A stretch of 46,837 nucleotides of DNA, from positions 1 to 46,837 of the forward strand of contig JAFRGQ010000017.1 of NCBI GenBank assembly GCA_017433725.1, given 5' to 3'. Made by a program: the position numbers and the translations under genes. Position 1 is the first letter of the stretch. Every line of letters begins with the position of its first letter. This document shows positions 31,409 through 40,694 of the stretch, one piece after another. Origin of the DNA: Lachnospiraceae bacterium (GTDB lineage Bacteria > Bacillota > Clostridia > Lachnospirales > Lachnospiraceae). Under the pieces are notes generated by a model that ran no database searches, was not told the origin of the DNA, and worked only from the letters and a program-made list of their open reading frames with translations.

Positions 31409-32149
31409 ATGGCCAATGTATCAGGAACTCTGCTTAAGAAAGCCAGACTTGCAGCCGATTTGACTCAGAAGGAACTGGCTGATGCCGTCGAAAGCGTCAG
31501 CCCGCAGGATATCAGCAAGGTGGAACGCTGAATAGCGGATTTGACCCCCGAGCAGCTCAATGCTGTTGCCGATGTACTCGGAACGACGGCAGAAGAGCTG
31601 ACGGCATCTGGAGATACGGGTGCATCGGCAGAAGATACGTTGTCTGATATTGCTGCTGAAGAAGTATCTGTTCCTGAAGATGTACAGGAAGAAAGCGTTG
31701 CCGCAATAGAACCGGAGGCTTGTGATGGCACCGAGCAGAAGACGTCCGATGAGACCGAGACAGTGCCTGAAGCCGAGGATAAAACGATTGTAGATCTTTT
31801 CAGAAATGCTGATCCTGCACGTCAGAAAGCTGCTATTTCTGTGCTTAAGGGTGAGAAACAGGTATGCCCTGATATCATGTCCATGTTTGCCGGAATGATG
31901 AGTGGGATGAACAGCGGAGATCTCATGAAAAAGATGAATAATTTTATCAACAGTGAGACCGGTAAAAGCATCATGAATACTGTTAAGAGTATGGCCGCGA
32001 ATGCAGCAAGCGCAAAAGGGGAACCTAATGAAAAAGCAATCTTCACTTCCCTTCCGGCTTTTACTTACTTTTACTCCGTTTCAATTTACCTTCTGTTTCT
32101 CAGTTTCTATTTCTGGCAGATACGCACAGATATAAAGCCGGAAAAATAA
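31409..32149 (+). pseudogene. XRE-family paralogue interrupted by an in-frame TGA
   Basis: From an ATG with AGGAGG, 40 codons encode an HTH like that of the 29178-30044 protein (LLKKARLAADLTQKELADAV, QDISKVER). Codon 41 (31529-31531) is TGA where the paralogue has GGA for Gly in ERGIKKLTPEQL. The frame then stays open to 32149 with IADLTPEQLNAVADVLGTTA, an acidic linker, PDIMSMFAGMMSGMNSG and an odd hydrophobic tail that could reflect a later frameshift. One base change explains the break. Because the downstream codons are otherwise intact, the lesion is recent or is a sequencing error. Confidence 0.75.
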
Positions 32150-32170
32150 TCTGAATTTGAATCAACACTG

Positions 32171-32275
32171 AAAAGGAGGCTGTCGCATTAGACGGAATCA
32201 CCACTTATATGGCAGACATTTTCGAATAAAGTCTGTCATACATAGTGGTGCACCTAATGCGGCAGCCTCTTTTGC
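32171..32275. terminator. Very long hairpin between convergent genes
   Basis: AAAAGGAGGCTGTCGCATTA pairs with TAATGCGGCAGCCTCTTTT, then CACCACT/AGTGGTG and GGCAGAC/GTCTGTC extend the stem over about 100 bases to a small TTTTCGAATAAA loop. Flanking A and T runs suit bidirectional termination. Its length is unusual for that job alone. Confidence 0.7.
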
Positions 32276-32295
32276 TGTTTTGCAGTAATCAGACC

Positions 32296-34731
32296 CTAAT
32301 GAGAATCGTCCCCTGATCCGGCAGATGATTTATCCTCAGACGGTTCACGAAAAGTCCGGACCGCTGCTACGGTGTAGAGACCTATTACAAATGCGAAGGC
32401 GTTCACACTTACCCATGAAAACGGTAATTTCTTCGTTCTGTCAAAGAAGAGGAACGTGATCGCAAAACAGAAGAACAGAAAAGAAGTCAATATGATGCTG
32501 TTTTTTCTCCTGTACCGGAGCGTACCTCTCAGTGACAGCAGGAATATCGAGAGCACAGTGAACGACGCACAGATAACCCTCACCCTGTCGATTACAAACA
32601 AGTGATATGAAAGCATCGCAGTAAGAAGCGTCAGGTTGACGATGGCTATCAGATGAGGGACAATCACATACCATTTTGAGTAAGGAGGGTGCCCCTTTTT
32701 CACGTTGTAGCGATGCACCAGATGCATAATCAGGCATGAGAGCAGGAACAGTATCAGACCGACTACTATATTGAACACCAGCTGATAAATCCTCTTAATG
32801 CTCATGAAATAATGTTTGGTTGCCTCAAGTTCATCATTTATGACCGTAGTCGGAGAATACTCATATTCGCTTGAACCTAAAAAAGTATACTGACCCGATA
32901 TCACATCCGGCGTCGGCGGGATCTGCTCATTCGGTACAACATGAAAGCCATAACTGCCCGCACTCATTGCTCCGAGATTGGCACTGCCGGCTTCGGTAGC
33001 AAGCTTCTCGGGAGAAATGAGCAGATCATAAAATGAGATCGTGCCGTGCCTGTTTGTATCGACCCTCACATAATATTCCGTATCATTCGGAAGGCTGATG
33101 ACCGTCATTTTTTCATTCCGCATCATAAAAACGCCGGTGGCGTGCGTAGTTCCTTCGGAACTTTCTTCCATGGGATAGGACACCTTGCCGTTTTTATCAA
33201 TACGTGTGATCTCGCGACCGTCTTTCAAAACGGTTACATCAACTGTTCCTATCATGCAGATTCTTCTTGAAATAATAGAACTTGAAAGAATCTTCTGTGG
33301 CTCTTCCTCCGAAAAGAGCCATCTGATATATGTCGTAGTACAATGTTCGAGCGCAAGGTTAGCTGCAAGGGTTTCATCCGGATCCCAGCTGCCGTCTTCG
33401 ACCTGCCTCTGGTCGGCACGCAGATGCTGACCGACGATGTAGCCGAGGTAATCTACAAAGATATCGATTTTTGCCCGCTCCTGCGAGTTCTCCGGTTTGT
33501 ACTTTTTGAACGCCGCTGTCAATAATTCAATAATATGGGCCTCGCTGTGATTCGTGACGGCATCCGACAGCAGAGGCTGCAATTTCTCACTGTACGTTCC
33601 GCTGTCAGGGAAGAATTCACCCAACGTTTCCAGTATCAAGTGCAACTGATAATTGATCTCCGGGTTGTTGCGAAAATCTTTTCCGTCGAGCTTCAGCCCG
33701 ACTGCATCCGTGGAACGGGCAAGCTCTGTATAATCCGAATCCGATTCCTGAGCCGGTGTGAAGAGATCTGTTCCGTACCTTTGGTAGCCCCAGGACTGAA
33801 GAGGGACCGAAGGCACCGGATCATACTGTCCGCATATGTTGAAGATGCCTTTATATCTCACCGGTTTCGTGGTCGTTCTCGGAACTCCGAAGAGGTAGGC
33901 GTACACATCATCGAATTCACCGCTTTCAATCATTTCGGCAACCAGTATGTTGCAGACCGCTGATGCGCGTGAAAAACCGCTGACCCAAAGCTTTTTCTTT
34001 CCTTCGATCCCGTTATCTTTCAGATATTGATTGAGATGTTCTTCAAACAATCCCGCAGCCTGACTGAAACCTTCATGTATTTCACCGTTCCCCACCTTGA
34101 AGTTGCTGGCCCATTCATTTCCATAGCCGTGTCCGCAGGCAGCCGCAGCTATCACTGTGCAGTCATCGATGTGCTTCATTCCGATTACACCTGAAAGGGA
34201 GTCTGCTATAGGAGGTTTGTCATAGCCGAAACTGTAGATATTGGTGAAGCCCGCTCCGCGGAGATAGGTCTCATACTGAAGACTCACCTCATCGCCGGAG
34301 CTGCGGAATGCAGACACCGTAAGACCCATGGATCCCCTGGCCATGGTAATGCTGAACTCTTCCGAAGGGATGCTGAAGAATCCATCCGAGTACGGGAAAT
34401 CCCACTCGAGCTTTTCATGGGTCACATTCGGGAAAGGCACGTGTATCTGCTGTACCCCACCCAACTTCTTCTCATCGAAAAAGCTGACCGGCGCGGACAC
34501 AGTATTATTCCCTGTAACGGCTTCAGAAAGCCTGTCCCCGCTCCCGGCTGTTGCCGTAGCGGTCTCGGATACTTCCTCTGCGAATACTGAAACAATTCCT
34601 TTGTTATGAATCAGTGCAGCCATTACAAAAAGTATAATGATGACTCGTATTCTGTTTAGTCGTGTTCTGTCTTTCATTCTGTTTAGTTGTGTTCTGTCTT
34701 TCATTCTGTTTAGTCGTGTTCTGTCTTTCAT
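32296..34731 (-). CDS. Exported lipase-like alpha/beta hydrolase with C-terminal membrane domain
   Basis: This 811-residue protein has a signal segment (about residues 28-50, VIIILFVMAALI) and a lipase_3/Mbeg1-like hydrolase domain (about 130-340) with the nucleophile elbow WVSGFSRASAV and, later, NICGQYDPVPSVPL. A beta-rich part (about 490-620) precedes about five membrane segments (650-790). The outer domain probably acts on lipids or esters at the cell surface. The N-terminus carries MKDRTRLNR three times, each with its own ATG, so the true start is uncertain (34731, 34704 or 34677). It lies 63 bases after the DUF6273 gene, likely in one transcript. Confidence 0.75.
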   Translation of the reverse strand: MKDRTRLNRMKDRTQLNRMKDRTRLNRIRVIIILFVMAALIHNKGIVSVFAEEVSETATATAGSGDRLSEAVTGNNTVSAPVSFFDEKKLGGVQQIHVPFPNVTHEKLEWDFPYSDGFFSIPSEEFSITMARGSMGLTVSAFRSSGDEVSLQYETYLRGAGFTNIYSFGYDKPPIADSLSGVIGMKHIDDCTVIAAAACGHGYGNEWASNFKVGNGEIHEGFSQAAGLFEEHLNQYLKDNGIEGKKKLWVSGFSRASAVCNILVAEMIESGEFDDVYAYLFGVPRTTTKPVRYKGIFNICGQYDPVPSVPLQSWGYQRYGTDLFTPAQESDSDYTELARSTDAVGLKLDGKDFRNNPEINYQLHLILETLGEFFPDSGTYSEKLQPLLSDAVTNHSEAHIIELLTAAFKKYKPENSQERAKIDIFVDYLGYIVGQHLRADQRQVEDGSWDPDETLAANLALEHCTTTYIRWLFSEEEPQKILSSSIISRRICMIGTVDVTVLKDGREITRIDKNGKVSYPMEESSEGTTHATGVFMMRNEKMTVISLPNDTEYYVRVDTNRHGTISFYDLLISPEKLATEAGSANLGAMSAGSYGFHVVPNEQIPPTPDVISGQYTFLGSSEYEYSPTTVINDELEATKHYFMSIKRIYQLVFNIVVGLILFLLSCLIMHLVHRYNVKKGHPPYSKWYVIVPHLIAIVNLTLLTAMLSYHLFVIDRVRVICASFTVLSIFLLSLRGTLRYRRKNSIILTSFLFFCFAITFLFFDRTKKLPFSWVSVNAFAFVIGLYTVAAVRTFREPSEDKSSAGSGDDSH
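34651..34731 (-). repeat. 27-bp tandem repeat covering the start codon of the lipase-like gene
   Basis: Three in-frame units (34731-34705, 34704-34678, 34677-34651) encode MKDRTRLNR, MKDRTQLNR and MKDRTRLNR. The units differ by one base. Confidence 0.9.
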
Positions 34732-34794
34732 ATCAGGTCCACTCTTTCCAAACCGAAAAATTATTGTTTCACGTTCCGTTCGTAACGGTATTCG

Positions 34795-36957
34795 TCAGTA
34801 CCCTTTAATATCGTCTGTAACAGTAAACAATTCCCTATCCAATTCAACCCGAATTGCCGGGACAATACATGCATCGGCACAAGTCACCGGTATTCCCCGG
34901 TTATATAAATAACCCTTCTCGCCTACATATACTACATTATCCTCAGTATACCCGTTTGTACGAAGAAGCCAGAAACCGATTCCTGAAGTTTCTTCCTTAT
35001 CAGACTGCCACGCGCCACGGGCTGTCGCATAAGATGTCGGAAGAATGCGCCTGCCGGTATCTCCAACTGCATCACTTGGACGGAATCCATATTTCTCTGC
35101 CTTTTCAGAGCTGAACGTCTCCTCTTCGGAAAGGAGAAATACCCGGTCGCGGGTCCCTGATCCGCAGCCTGTGCCAAAGTAATGATTATTACTGTTCTGT
35201 ACCACGGAACGGACGATGACTGCACGCTCTTCTTCCGTAAATGCCGTCTCCAGAAAAGACGACGTTCCGTAAACAGATTCTTCCGCGACAGATCCTTCCG
35301 CACCGCCTGCTTTTTTCGGAGGCGTACCGTTCAGCCAGCCGCGGACTCCTGAATCCTCCCAGAACACATCCTCATATTCCGAATGATACGGCATACAGTC
35401 AAGTCCACAATCAGCCATCAGCAACGCAGTCTGATCCGTTACTTCAAGCACACGCCAGACGATCGGATCAAAGCGGAACCATCGACCGTCCAGCCTTTTA
35501 TACTGCACCCCATCCAAAGTGACAATCTCTTCTCCCTTCTTAGCAGCCTTCTCCAGCTTCCGGAACAAATCATTTTCCGAGGATGTTTTCTCGATTTTTG
35601 TCTGCGGATAATGTCCGAACATGACCGCATTCCAGATCGTATATTCTCCGCCGGGTGCAGATTCTTCCTTCACGATGACAGGATTGTCTATCTCCTTCTT
35701 CAGGGTGCCTGCGTCTGCCTTGTCCTTTTGATGCATGATATCGGTAGACCTGGTTTCTCCCGCATCCGAGAGCTTTGCCTTGCCCGGATCTATCCACATC
35801 GCCGGTAGCACTCCGGCATCGCTGCAGGTAACCAGCGTTCCTTTACTGTAAACGAAACCGAAATCACAGATGTAGGTGATGCTACGCGGCGTATAGCCGC
35901 TGGTACGCATGAACCAGAAAGAATTCCCGGCATACTCTTCCACAGGAGACCACCAGGCTCCCCGGGATTTCGCATAAACCGTAGAAGTGAAGCGTTTAGC
36001 AGGATCATCATAATCCCGCCCGGGGAAGAAGCCGTACTTTCCAGCGTCAGGTCCTTCGAAAACCTCTGCGTTGGAGAGTAGGAAAAGGAAGTCTTCAGTG
36101 TCCCCACCGCTGTACGTGTCGTAATCCTTGTTTGCAAGATTATCGCAGTGCGTCGTTAAGATTGCTTTCCGTTCTTCCGGAAGAAAGGCCTGATCAATGA
36201 AACCTTTGCCGGTATAATCGACCCCCTGCAGATTTGCTTTCGCATTGTATCCGTTCAGCCAGCTGCGAAGCGTACTGTCTTCCCAGGTGACGTCCTCATC
36301 TGCATCATGAAACGGCATGCTGTCCGGCATTCGATCGGACAGAAGCAACATTTTTCCTTTTGAGAAATCCAATACCCGCCAGCGCATAGGCGAAATCCGG
36401 AAGAAGTGCCATGGATGGTCATTATCCCAGTGATAATGTTGTTCCCGGCTGCTTTCCTGTTCGTTACTCTTTTCAGACTTTACGCGCAGGTAGGAAACCC
36501 CGTCCAGTGTAACAGTATCATCTTTCTTCCAGTCAGCTTCAGTCAGCGACTTATACAGTTTGTCATCCCGTATCACATCACCGTCTGCAAGGGCATAATC
36601 ATCTACCGCAGCCCAACTGCTGTCTACTACCTCTTCGGAGGGATAACTGCCGAACCAAACACAGCTCCAGGTTGTTTTCACACCTGAACTGGTCGTCGTG
36701 TCCGGTTCCGTAACGGGAAGATGAATATACTTCGGAACAACATTCCGGTTCGGATCAGCTGTGTCATCCGCAAACGTTGAAACAGCGGCGGTCCCGATAC
36801 ATAAACAGAGCAGACACAGCCAGACAAATAATGAACGAATCTTCTTCCGGCGGATCGCAGACGTGCACAGTTGAAGGCGCTTACACGCCGCGCACGTCGC
36901 GGCAAGAACGCCGAGGCGTTCTTGAATTTGAATAATAACAGCTTTCATCTCATCCAT
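34795..36957 (-). CDS. Exported protein with two DUF6273 domains
   Basis: After an N-terminal extension the 720-residue protein has a signal segment (about residues 42-62, SLFVWLCLLCLCIGTAAVST). Two homologous DUF6273 domains follow (about 95-385 and 430-715), each with a VWFGSYP or VMFGHYP opening, WRVLDF/WRVLEV, LLLSDRMPDSMPFH / LLMADCGLDCMPYH and WEDSTLRSWLNG / WEDSGVRGWLNG. DUF6273 is common in exported Clostridia proteins of unknown function. GAGGG supports 36957; an alternative start is 36972. Residues 10-36 are encoded by repeat family A, which lengthens the basic region before the signal. Confidence 0.8.
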   Translation of the reverse strand: MDEMKAVIIQIQERLGVLAATCAACKRLQLCTSAIRRKKIRSLFVWLCLLCLCIGTAAVSTFADDTADPNRNVVPKYIHLPVTEPDTTTSSGVKTTWSCVWFGSYPSEEVVDSSWAAVDDYALADGDVIRDDKLYKSLTEADWKKDDTVTLDGVSYLRVKSEKSNEQESSREQHYHWDNDHPWHFFRISPMRWRVLDFSKGKMLLLSDRMPDSMPFHDADEDVTWEDSTLRSWLNGYNAKANLQGVDYTGKGFIDQAFLPEERKAILTTHCDNLANKDYDTYSGGDTEDFLFLLSNAEVFEGPDAGKYGFFPGRDYDDPAKRFTSTVYAKSRGAWWSPVEEYAGNSFWFMRTSGYTPRSITYICDFGFVYSKGTLVTCSDAGVLPAMWIDPGKAKLSDAGETRSTDIMHQKDKADAGTLKKEIDNPVIVKEESAPGGEYTIWNAVMFGHYPQTKIEKTSSENDLFRKLEKAAKKGEEIVTLDGVQYKRLDGRWFRFDPIVWRVLEVTDQTALLMADCGLDCMPYHSEYEDVFWEDSGVRGWLNGTPPKKAGGAEGSVAEESVYGTSSFLETAFTEEERAVIVRSVVQNSNNHYFGTGCGSGTRDRVFLLSEEETFSSEKAEKYGFRPSDAVGDTGRRILPTSYATARGAWQSDKEETSGIGFWLLRTNGYTEDNVVYVGEKGYLYNRGIPVTCADACIVPAIRVELDRELFTVTDDIKGY
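36848..36927 (-). repeat. Repeat family A, copy 4, inside the DUF6273 coding sequence
   Basis: On the minus strand it reads ATTCAAGAACGCCTCGGCGT, TCTTGCCGCGACGTGCGCGG, then TGCACGTCTGCGATCCGCCG, almost identical to the intergenic copy at 40428-40508. It is translated in frame near the N-terminus. Confidence 0.85.
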
Positions 36958-36978
36958 AAATTTCCCTCTCACTTACAA

Positions 36979-37019
36979 AGCCGGACCTGTGTCCCAAGTA
37001 TTGAAGATCAGGTCCGGCT
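36979..37019 (-). terminator. Hairpin between the M14 and DUF6273 genes, probable terminator
   Basis: A 10-bp perfect stem GCCGGACCTG / CAGGTCCGGC with a 19-base loop; only TTTGT follows on the minus strand. It lies about 50 bases after the carboxypeptidase stop. Confidence 0.55.
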
Positions 37020-37067
37020 ACATTTGTCTTGATATCTGTTGTCTATCAGCAGTCCTGACTAAGCTTG

Positions 37068-40000
37068 TTACTCAGCAGTGAATCCATAGGGAGTCTCCGT
37101 GAGGTGGTTGGCGAATAGGGCGTTGCTGATGAAAGCATACTCGTCTCTCTGGTGAACCTTTTCGGTAAGAGTATCGGCAAACAGAGTAATATTCACGTCG
37201 TTGCCGTCTTTGTCCTTACCCTCATAGGAGAATCCCATGATACCGCTAAGGAAGGCGTTCCGGCTCTCTTCGTCTCCGTTGAGTAAACCCTCCAAAGGGG
37301 TGCGGCTGCCGTCCCGCTGCACGAGAACCTTCGAACCTTCAGGCAGCGCCGTGAAGTAGCTGGTCCCGCAGCCGTATAATACGTCATCCCCATCCATGAT
37401 GTAGCTGGCGTTGACCAGAGTCTCCTCAGGATAGGTGACATAGCCCAGACATTCCTTGCCGTCAGTGTAGCCGATCTGAAGATCGGGAAGGAGGGATTCC
37501 TGAACCAGCTCTGTGGCATAATCGGTGTAGCCCACATAGGGAATCCCGGCCTGCACAGCGGCAAGCCCCTCCTCATCCAGAGCGGTGGCGCCCACTACCG
37601 CATCGGCCTTCGAAGCATCCTCAGTGGTGGCGAAGCCCATCATTTCCAAAGCCGCCCGATCAAAATTGTAATCAATACTGAAAGCAACGAGATTGGTGTA
37701 CACATATCCTTCGGAAGCAGGTGTCAGAGCCTCCCGGGTACCGCTGATGTAGACCGTGGGAGACTTCCCGATAACATAAGCACTAAAATCCGGATCCTTC
37801 ACACCTGTTCCTGTCAGGATGTAATCGGAAGACACGGATAACCAGTCATCATAGGAGCAGATAAAGTCACCCTTGTATGAGCCCTCCGTGATCATACCGA
37901 CCTGTTTGCCGGAGCCAAGCAGAGTATTCACAGCTGCGGTGGAGCTCTCTGAAGCGTTGGAAATGATCACATCCCGGCCCTCCTCGCCGCTGAACTGGGA
38001 TACGGCGTTTTCCTGAAGGAAAGTCTGCACCGTATCATAGGTAAGAATCTGATCCAAAGCGCCTGCGATAGTCTCGTATTCCGCGGGCTTCACACAGGTA
38101 ACCATGTCGAATCCGCGGGTGTAATTGAAGGCGGAGACGGCTTCGTTAGACAGATCGTCCCAGTCATAGAGGCAGGTGCCGTCGAAAAGGACGGCGTTAG
38201 CCACGGATCGCTTGGCTTGATACATGGAAACCACGGCTGTTCCGGCTGGCAGGGTCTCTCCGTTCGCGGTAACGGACGCGGAAGAAATGCCCACCTTCAC
38301 GTCGTTGCGGGTCAGCCATTCGATCATGTCATAGGCTGCCTGAAGGTTGGTCTGATGTTCTGCATTGAGTGGAATCAGATAACACTCAGGGAAGAACTGC
38401 CCGTTCTCTCCTTCCCCTGCATGGGCAGGGCGAAGAAGCCCCGCCTCAGCACCGGTATTGTCATGCGCATCCACTAACCAGGGACCGACTTCGGCATCGG
38501 AGTTTCGGTTCTCTATACCGCGGGCATAAATCTCCGCAAGACCGGCGAAGTAGCTCTCCTTGTTAGCTGCCACATAACCCGACAGACCCAGGAGTCCGTA
38601 GGTGCAAGCCTGGCGGGCGGTCTCGGAGTAGGCGGGCATCTCCTCGGTGTAACCAATACAGCCATGCAGCATGGCAAATGCGGGGGCGTAAATGGCAGCC
38701 ATATCGTCTCCTACCAACTCCCAGTAGGGCGTACCTTTCCCGTCAGTGCACATGTAGTCGCGCATCGGGATGACGTAGCTCTGATAGTCCGGATTATTGG
38801 CCACAGCTGCTGCACCGAATGCCTCGCCGCCGGCCATCTGATGTCTGGCGATCACGTCATACTCAAAGCTGGGCTCATGGGGCGGAGTGGCCGGCTCCAC
38901 CTGAAACTCATCTACCTGTCCGTGGAGCTCCATGAGAGTGACAGGATCGTAAGTGCCGATGAGATGTTCTATATTCCGCGTCTCCGGCATGGTCTGGTAA
39001 CTATTATCCCGGTTAAGATTATAGCCGCCCGCACAGTAGCGGGTGTAATGCATACGGGCATCTACGTTCTCCTCCGGCACGAGGATGAAAAATACGTCGT
39101 CCAAAAGATCTGCCACGGTAACAGTGGTCTTCTCAGAGGTATAATAACTGTCGAACCCTTCCACCTTGCCCGACATCTTAGTCTTATTCGACCAGATGGA
39201 ACCCAGATAATTGCATGTATCCTTCACCAGCTCCGGGGTATGCAGACCCAAATCAGTCCGCTGAGCCTCGGATTTAGCCTTTCCTTTCTCGGTAAAGCCG
39301 GTGAGCTTCGTATACTCTATGGAGGGCTCCTCAATCAGAAGCCGGGCAAACTCCAGCACTGCATCCGCGGCGGCTATTTCATTGGCGTGAACATTGGAAT
39401 ACATAATGGGTACCTGATAGTCCTCATCCCCGGAGCGCTCAAGATCTTCGATTACAGCGGTTCCGGTTTCCTCGGCCCGGTTCGAGAGATCCAACCATTT
39501 ATTTACGGCTGCGCTGTCACGGGCAACGATGAGGTAGGGCATATCATAGCCGAGGTAGGACTGGCCCATCACACCGTACTCTACGTAGGGCTTGGGTGTA
39601 GCGCTGTCATCATCTCCTTCTTCAGCCAGCCGATCCAGCTCGTCATAGATCTCCCACATGGTATGGAAGGAGGTATAAGGCTTGATGGTGACCTTTTCAA
39701 GTGAAGCCAGGGTTTCACCATCCAGTTCGGCGGTAAGGGTGAACTGACCGCAGATGTCCAGATACCTGCCGCCGCCTTCATGAGGAATCCCTTCCTTTTG
39801 CGAGTATAAGACAGGGGATGTGGTGAAATCGAGCTTCAGCGCAGCGCCGTCCATCGAGGTCTTAAAGTGCTTCATGGAGAAGGGCTGATCATTTTCATAC
39901 ATATCACTGAATTTAATGGTTGCAAAATCAATCGTTTCCTTCTCGTTTGGGAACATTTTTTCCTCGTTATGGAGTGGAATGAACTTCCCGTCAGCGGGGT

Positions 40001-40265
40001 TCGCGTAGGGTGCGGTGCGGTGGAGCGTCCAGGTCACCTGCTTTGCACCGGCCTTCTTAACCTTGGCGGCCTGATCTTCGGTGAGAGAGAAAATCAGAGA
40101 CTTGCTGGTCTTCTCTGTAAGACTCAGGAATAGCTCGGTAGAACTGTCCACTTGAATGGATTGCTGTTCCCCGGTATCAGATCCGGTCTGGGCCGCGCAG
40201 GCGCTGAGGCTGAGAATCAGCGAGAGTATTAGGAATACGGAGAGAAATCCGGAGGATGTTTTCAT
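37068..40265 (-). CDS. Lipoprotein zinc carboxypeptidase, M14 family
   Basis: The 1065-residue protein has a signal peptide with lipobox LSAC (Cys about residue 23; the start at 40265 has AAGGAG). The M14 peptidase part (about 170-560) shows YSNVHANEIAAADA (zinc-binding His and Glu), LMELHGQVDE (third zinc His) and a candidate catalytic Glu in CIGYTEEMPAY. The second half (about 600-1065) is a Rossmann-like/beta domain of unknown role, long for this family. It presumably trims peptides at the cell surface. The next gene on the strand is the DUF6273 protein after a hairpin. Confidence 0.88.
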   Translation of the reverse strand: MKTSSGFLSVFLILSLILSLSACAAQTGSDTGEQQSIQVDSSTELFLSLTEKTSKSLIFSLTEDQAAKVKKAGAKQVTWTLHRTAPYANPADGKFIPLHNEEKMFPNEKETIDFATIKFSDMYENDQPFSMKHFKTSMDGAALKLDFTTSPVLYSQKEGIPHEGGGRYLDICGQFTLTAELDGETLASLEKVTIKPYTSFHTMWEIYDELDRLAEEGDDDSATPKPYVEYGVMGQSYLGYDMPYLIVARDSAAVNKWLDLSNRAEETGTAVIEDLERSGDEDYQVPIMYSNVHANEIAAADAVLEFARLLIEEPSIEYTKLTGFTEKGKAKSEAQRTDLGLHTPELVKDTCNYLGSIWSNKTKMSGKVEGFDSYYTSEKTTVTVADLLDDVFFILVPEENVDARMHYTRYCAGGYNLNRDNSYQTMPETRNIEHLIGTYDPVTLMELHGQVDEFQVEPATPPHEPSFEYDVIARHQMAGGEAFGAAAVANNPDYQSYVIPMRDYMCTDGKGTPYWELVGDDMAAIYAPAFAMLHGCIGYTEEMPAYSETARQACTYGLLGLSGYVAANKESYFAGLAEIYARGIENRNSDAEVGPWLVDAHDNTGAEAGLLRPAHAGEGENGQFFPECYLIPLNAEHQTNLQAAYDMIEWLTRNDVKVGISSASVTANGETLPAGTAVVSMYQAKRSVANAVLFDGTCLYDWDDLSNEAVSAFNYTRGFDMVTCVKPAEYETIAGALDQILTYDTVQTFLQENAVSQFSGEEGRDVIISNASESSTAAVNTLLGSGKQVGMITEGSYKGDFICSYDDWLSVSSDYILTGTGVKDPDFSAYVIGKSPTVYISGTREALTPASEGYVYTNLVAFSIDYNFDRAALEMMGFATTEDASKADAVVGATALDEEGLAAVQAGIPYVGYTDYATELVQESLLPDLQIGYTDGKECLGYVTYPEETLVNASYIMDGDDVLYGCGTSYFTALPEGSKVLVQRDGSRTPLEGLLNGDEESRNAFLSGIMGFSYEGKDKDGNDVNITLFADTLTEKVHQRDEYAFISNALFANHLTETPYGFTAE

Positions 40266-40427
40266 GGTAACAGACTCCTTTCTTAGCGTGTGTGTAATAT
40301 CGAGCAAGCTCGCTGTCAGAATGTGAATTTTGGCACTATAGTCATTTTATCATGAGAAAGTAAGAAATCCAACTTATCCCAGCTTTGCGACACAGAAAAG
40401 CGCCTTGCTACTATTTTCGGGAAAACA

Positions 40428-40508
40428 ATTCAAGAACGCCTCGGCGTTCTTGCCGCGACATGCGCGGCGCGTAAGTACCTTCCACTGCGCATGTCTGCGA
40501 TCCGCCGT
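40428..40508 (+). repeat. Repeat family A, copy 5 (full length)
   Basis: ATTCAAGAACGCCTCGGCGT, TCTTGCCGCGACATGCGCGG, then GCGCATGTCTGCGATCCGCC. The first 22 bases form a near-perfect hairpin. A separate palindrome (ACAATGCTCC, GGT, GGAGCATTGT; 40524-40546) follows. Confidence 0.85.
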
Positions 40509-40557
40509 GCCTAAGCATGCGTAACAATGCTCCGGTGGAGCATTGTGTAGCTGAGGC

Positions 40558-40660
40558 TTTTATTCTTCATCGCGAAATTGTTCTCACGATGAAGCCAGAT
40601 TTCACTTTGCGCGCGTGTCTCACGACGGAAGTCACGAGTATTGCGCGATGAAGAATAAAA
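40558..40660. repeat. Repeat family B, copy 4, MITE-like with 17-bp terminal inverted repeats
   Basis: TTTTATTCTTCATCGCG (40558-40574) and its exact complement CGCGATGAAGAATAAAA (40644-40660) bound a 103-base element with no coding capacity. Other copies keep only one arm with its neighbouring AGTCACRAGTATTG. Confidence 0.85.
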
Positions 40661-40694
40661 TATCAAGTTTTCCGTAAAATCAACGAATCCCCGC

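Noticed and set aside
31529-31531. TGA read as glycine or selenocysteine in the XRE paralogue
   Set aside because: Many genes here end in TGA, so the code is standard. No selenocysteine insertion hairpin was recognised, and the paralogue has Gly at this position.
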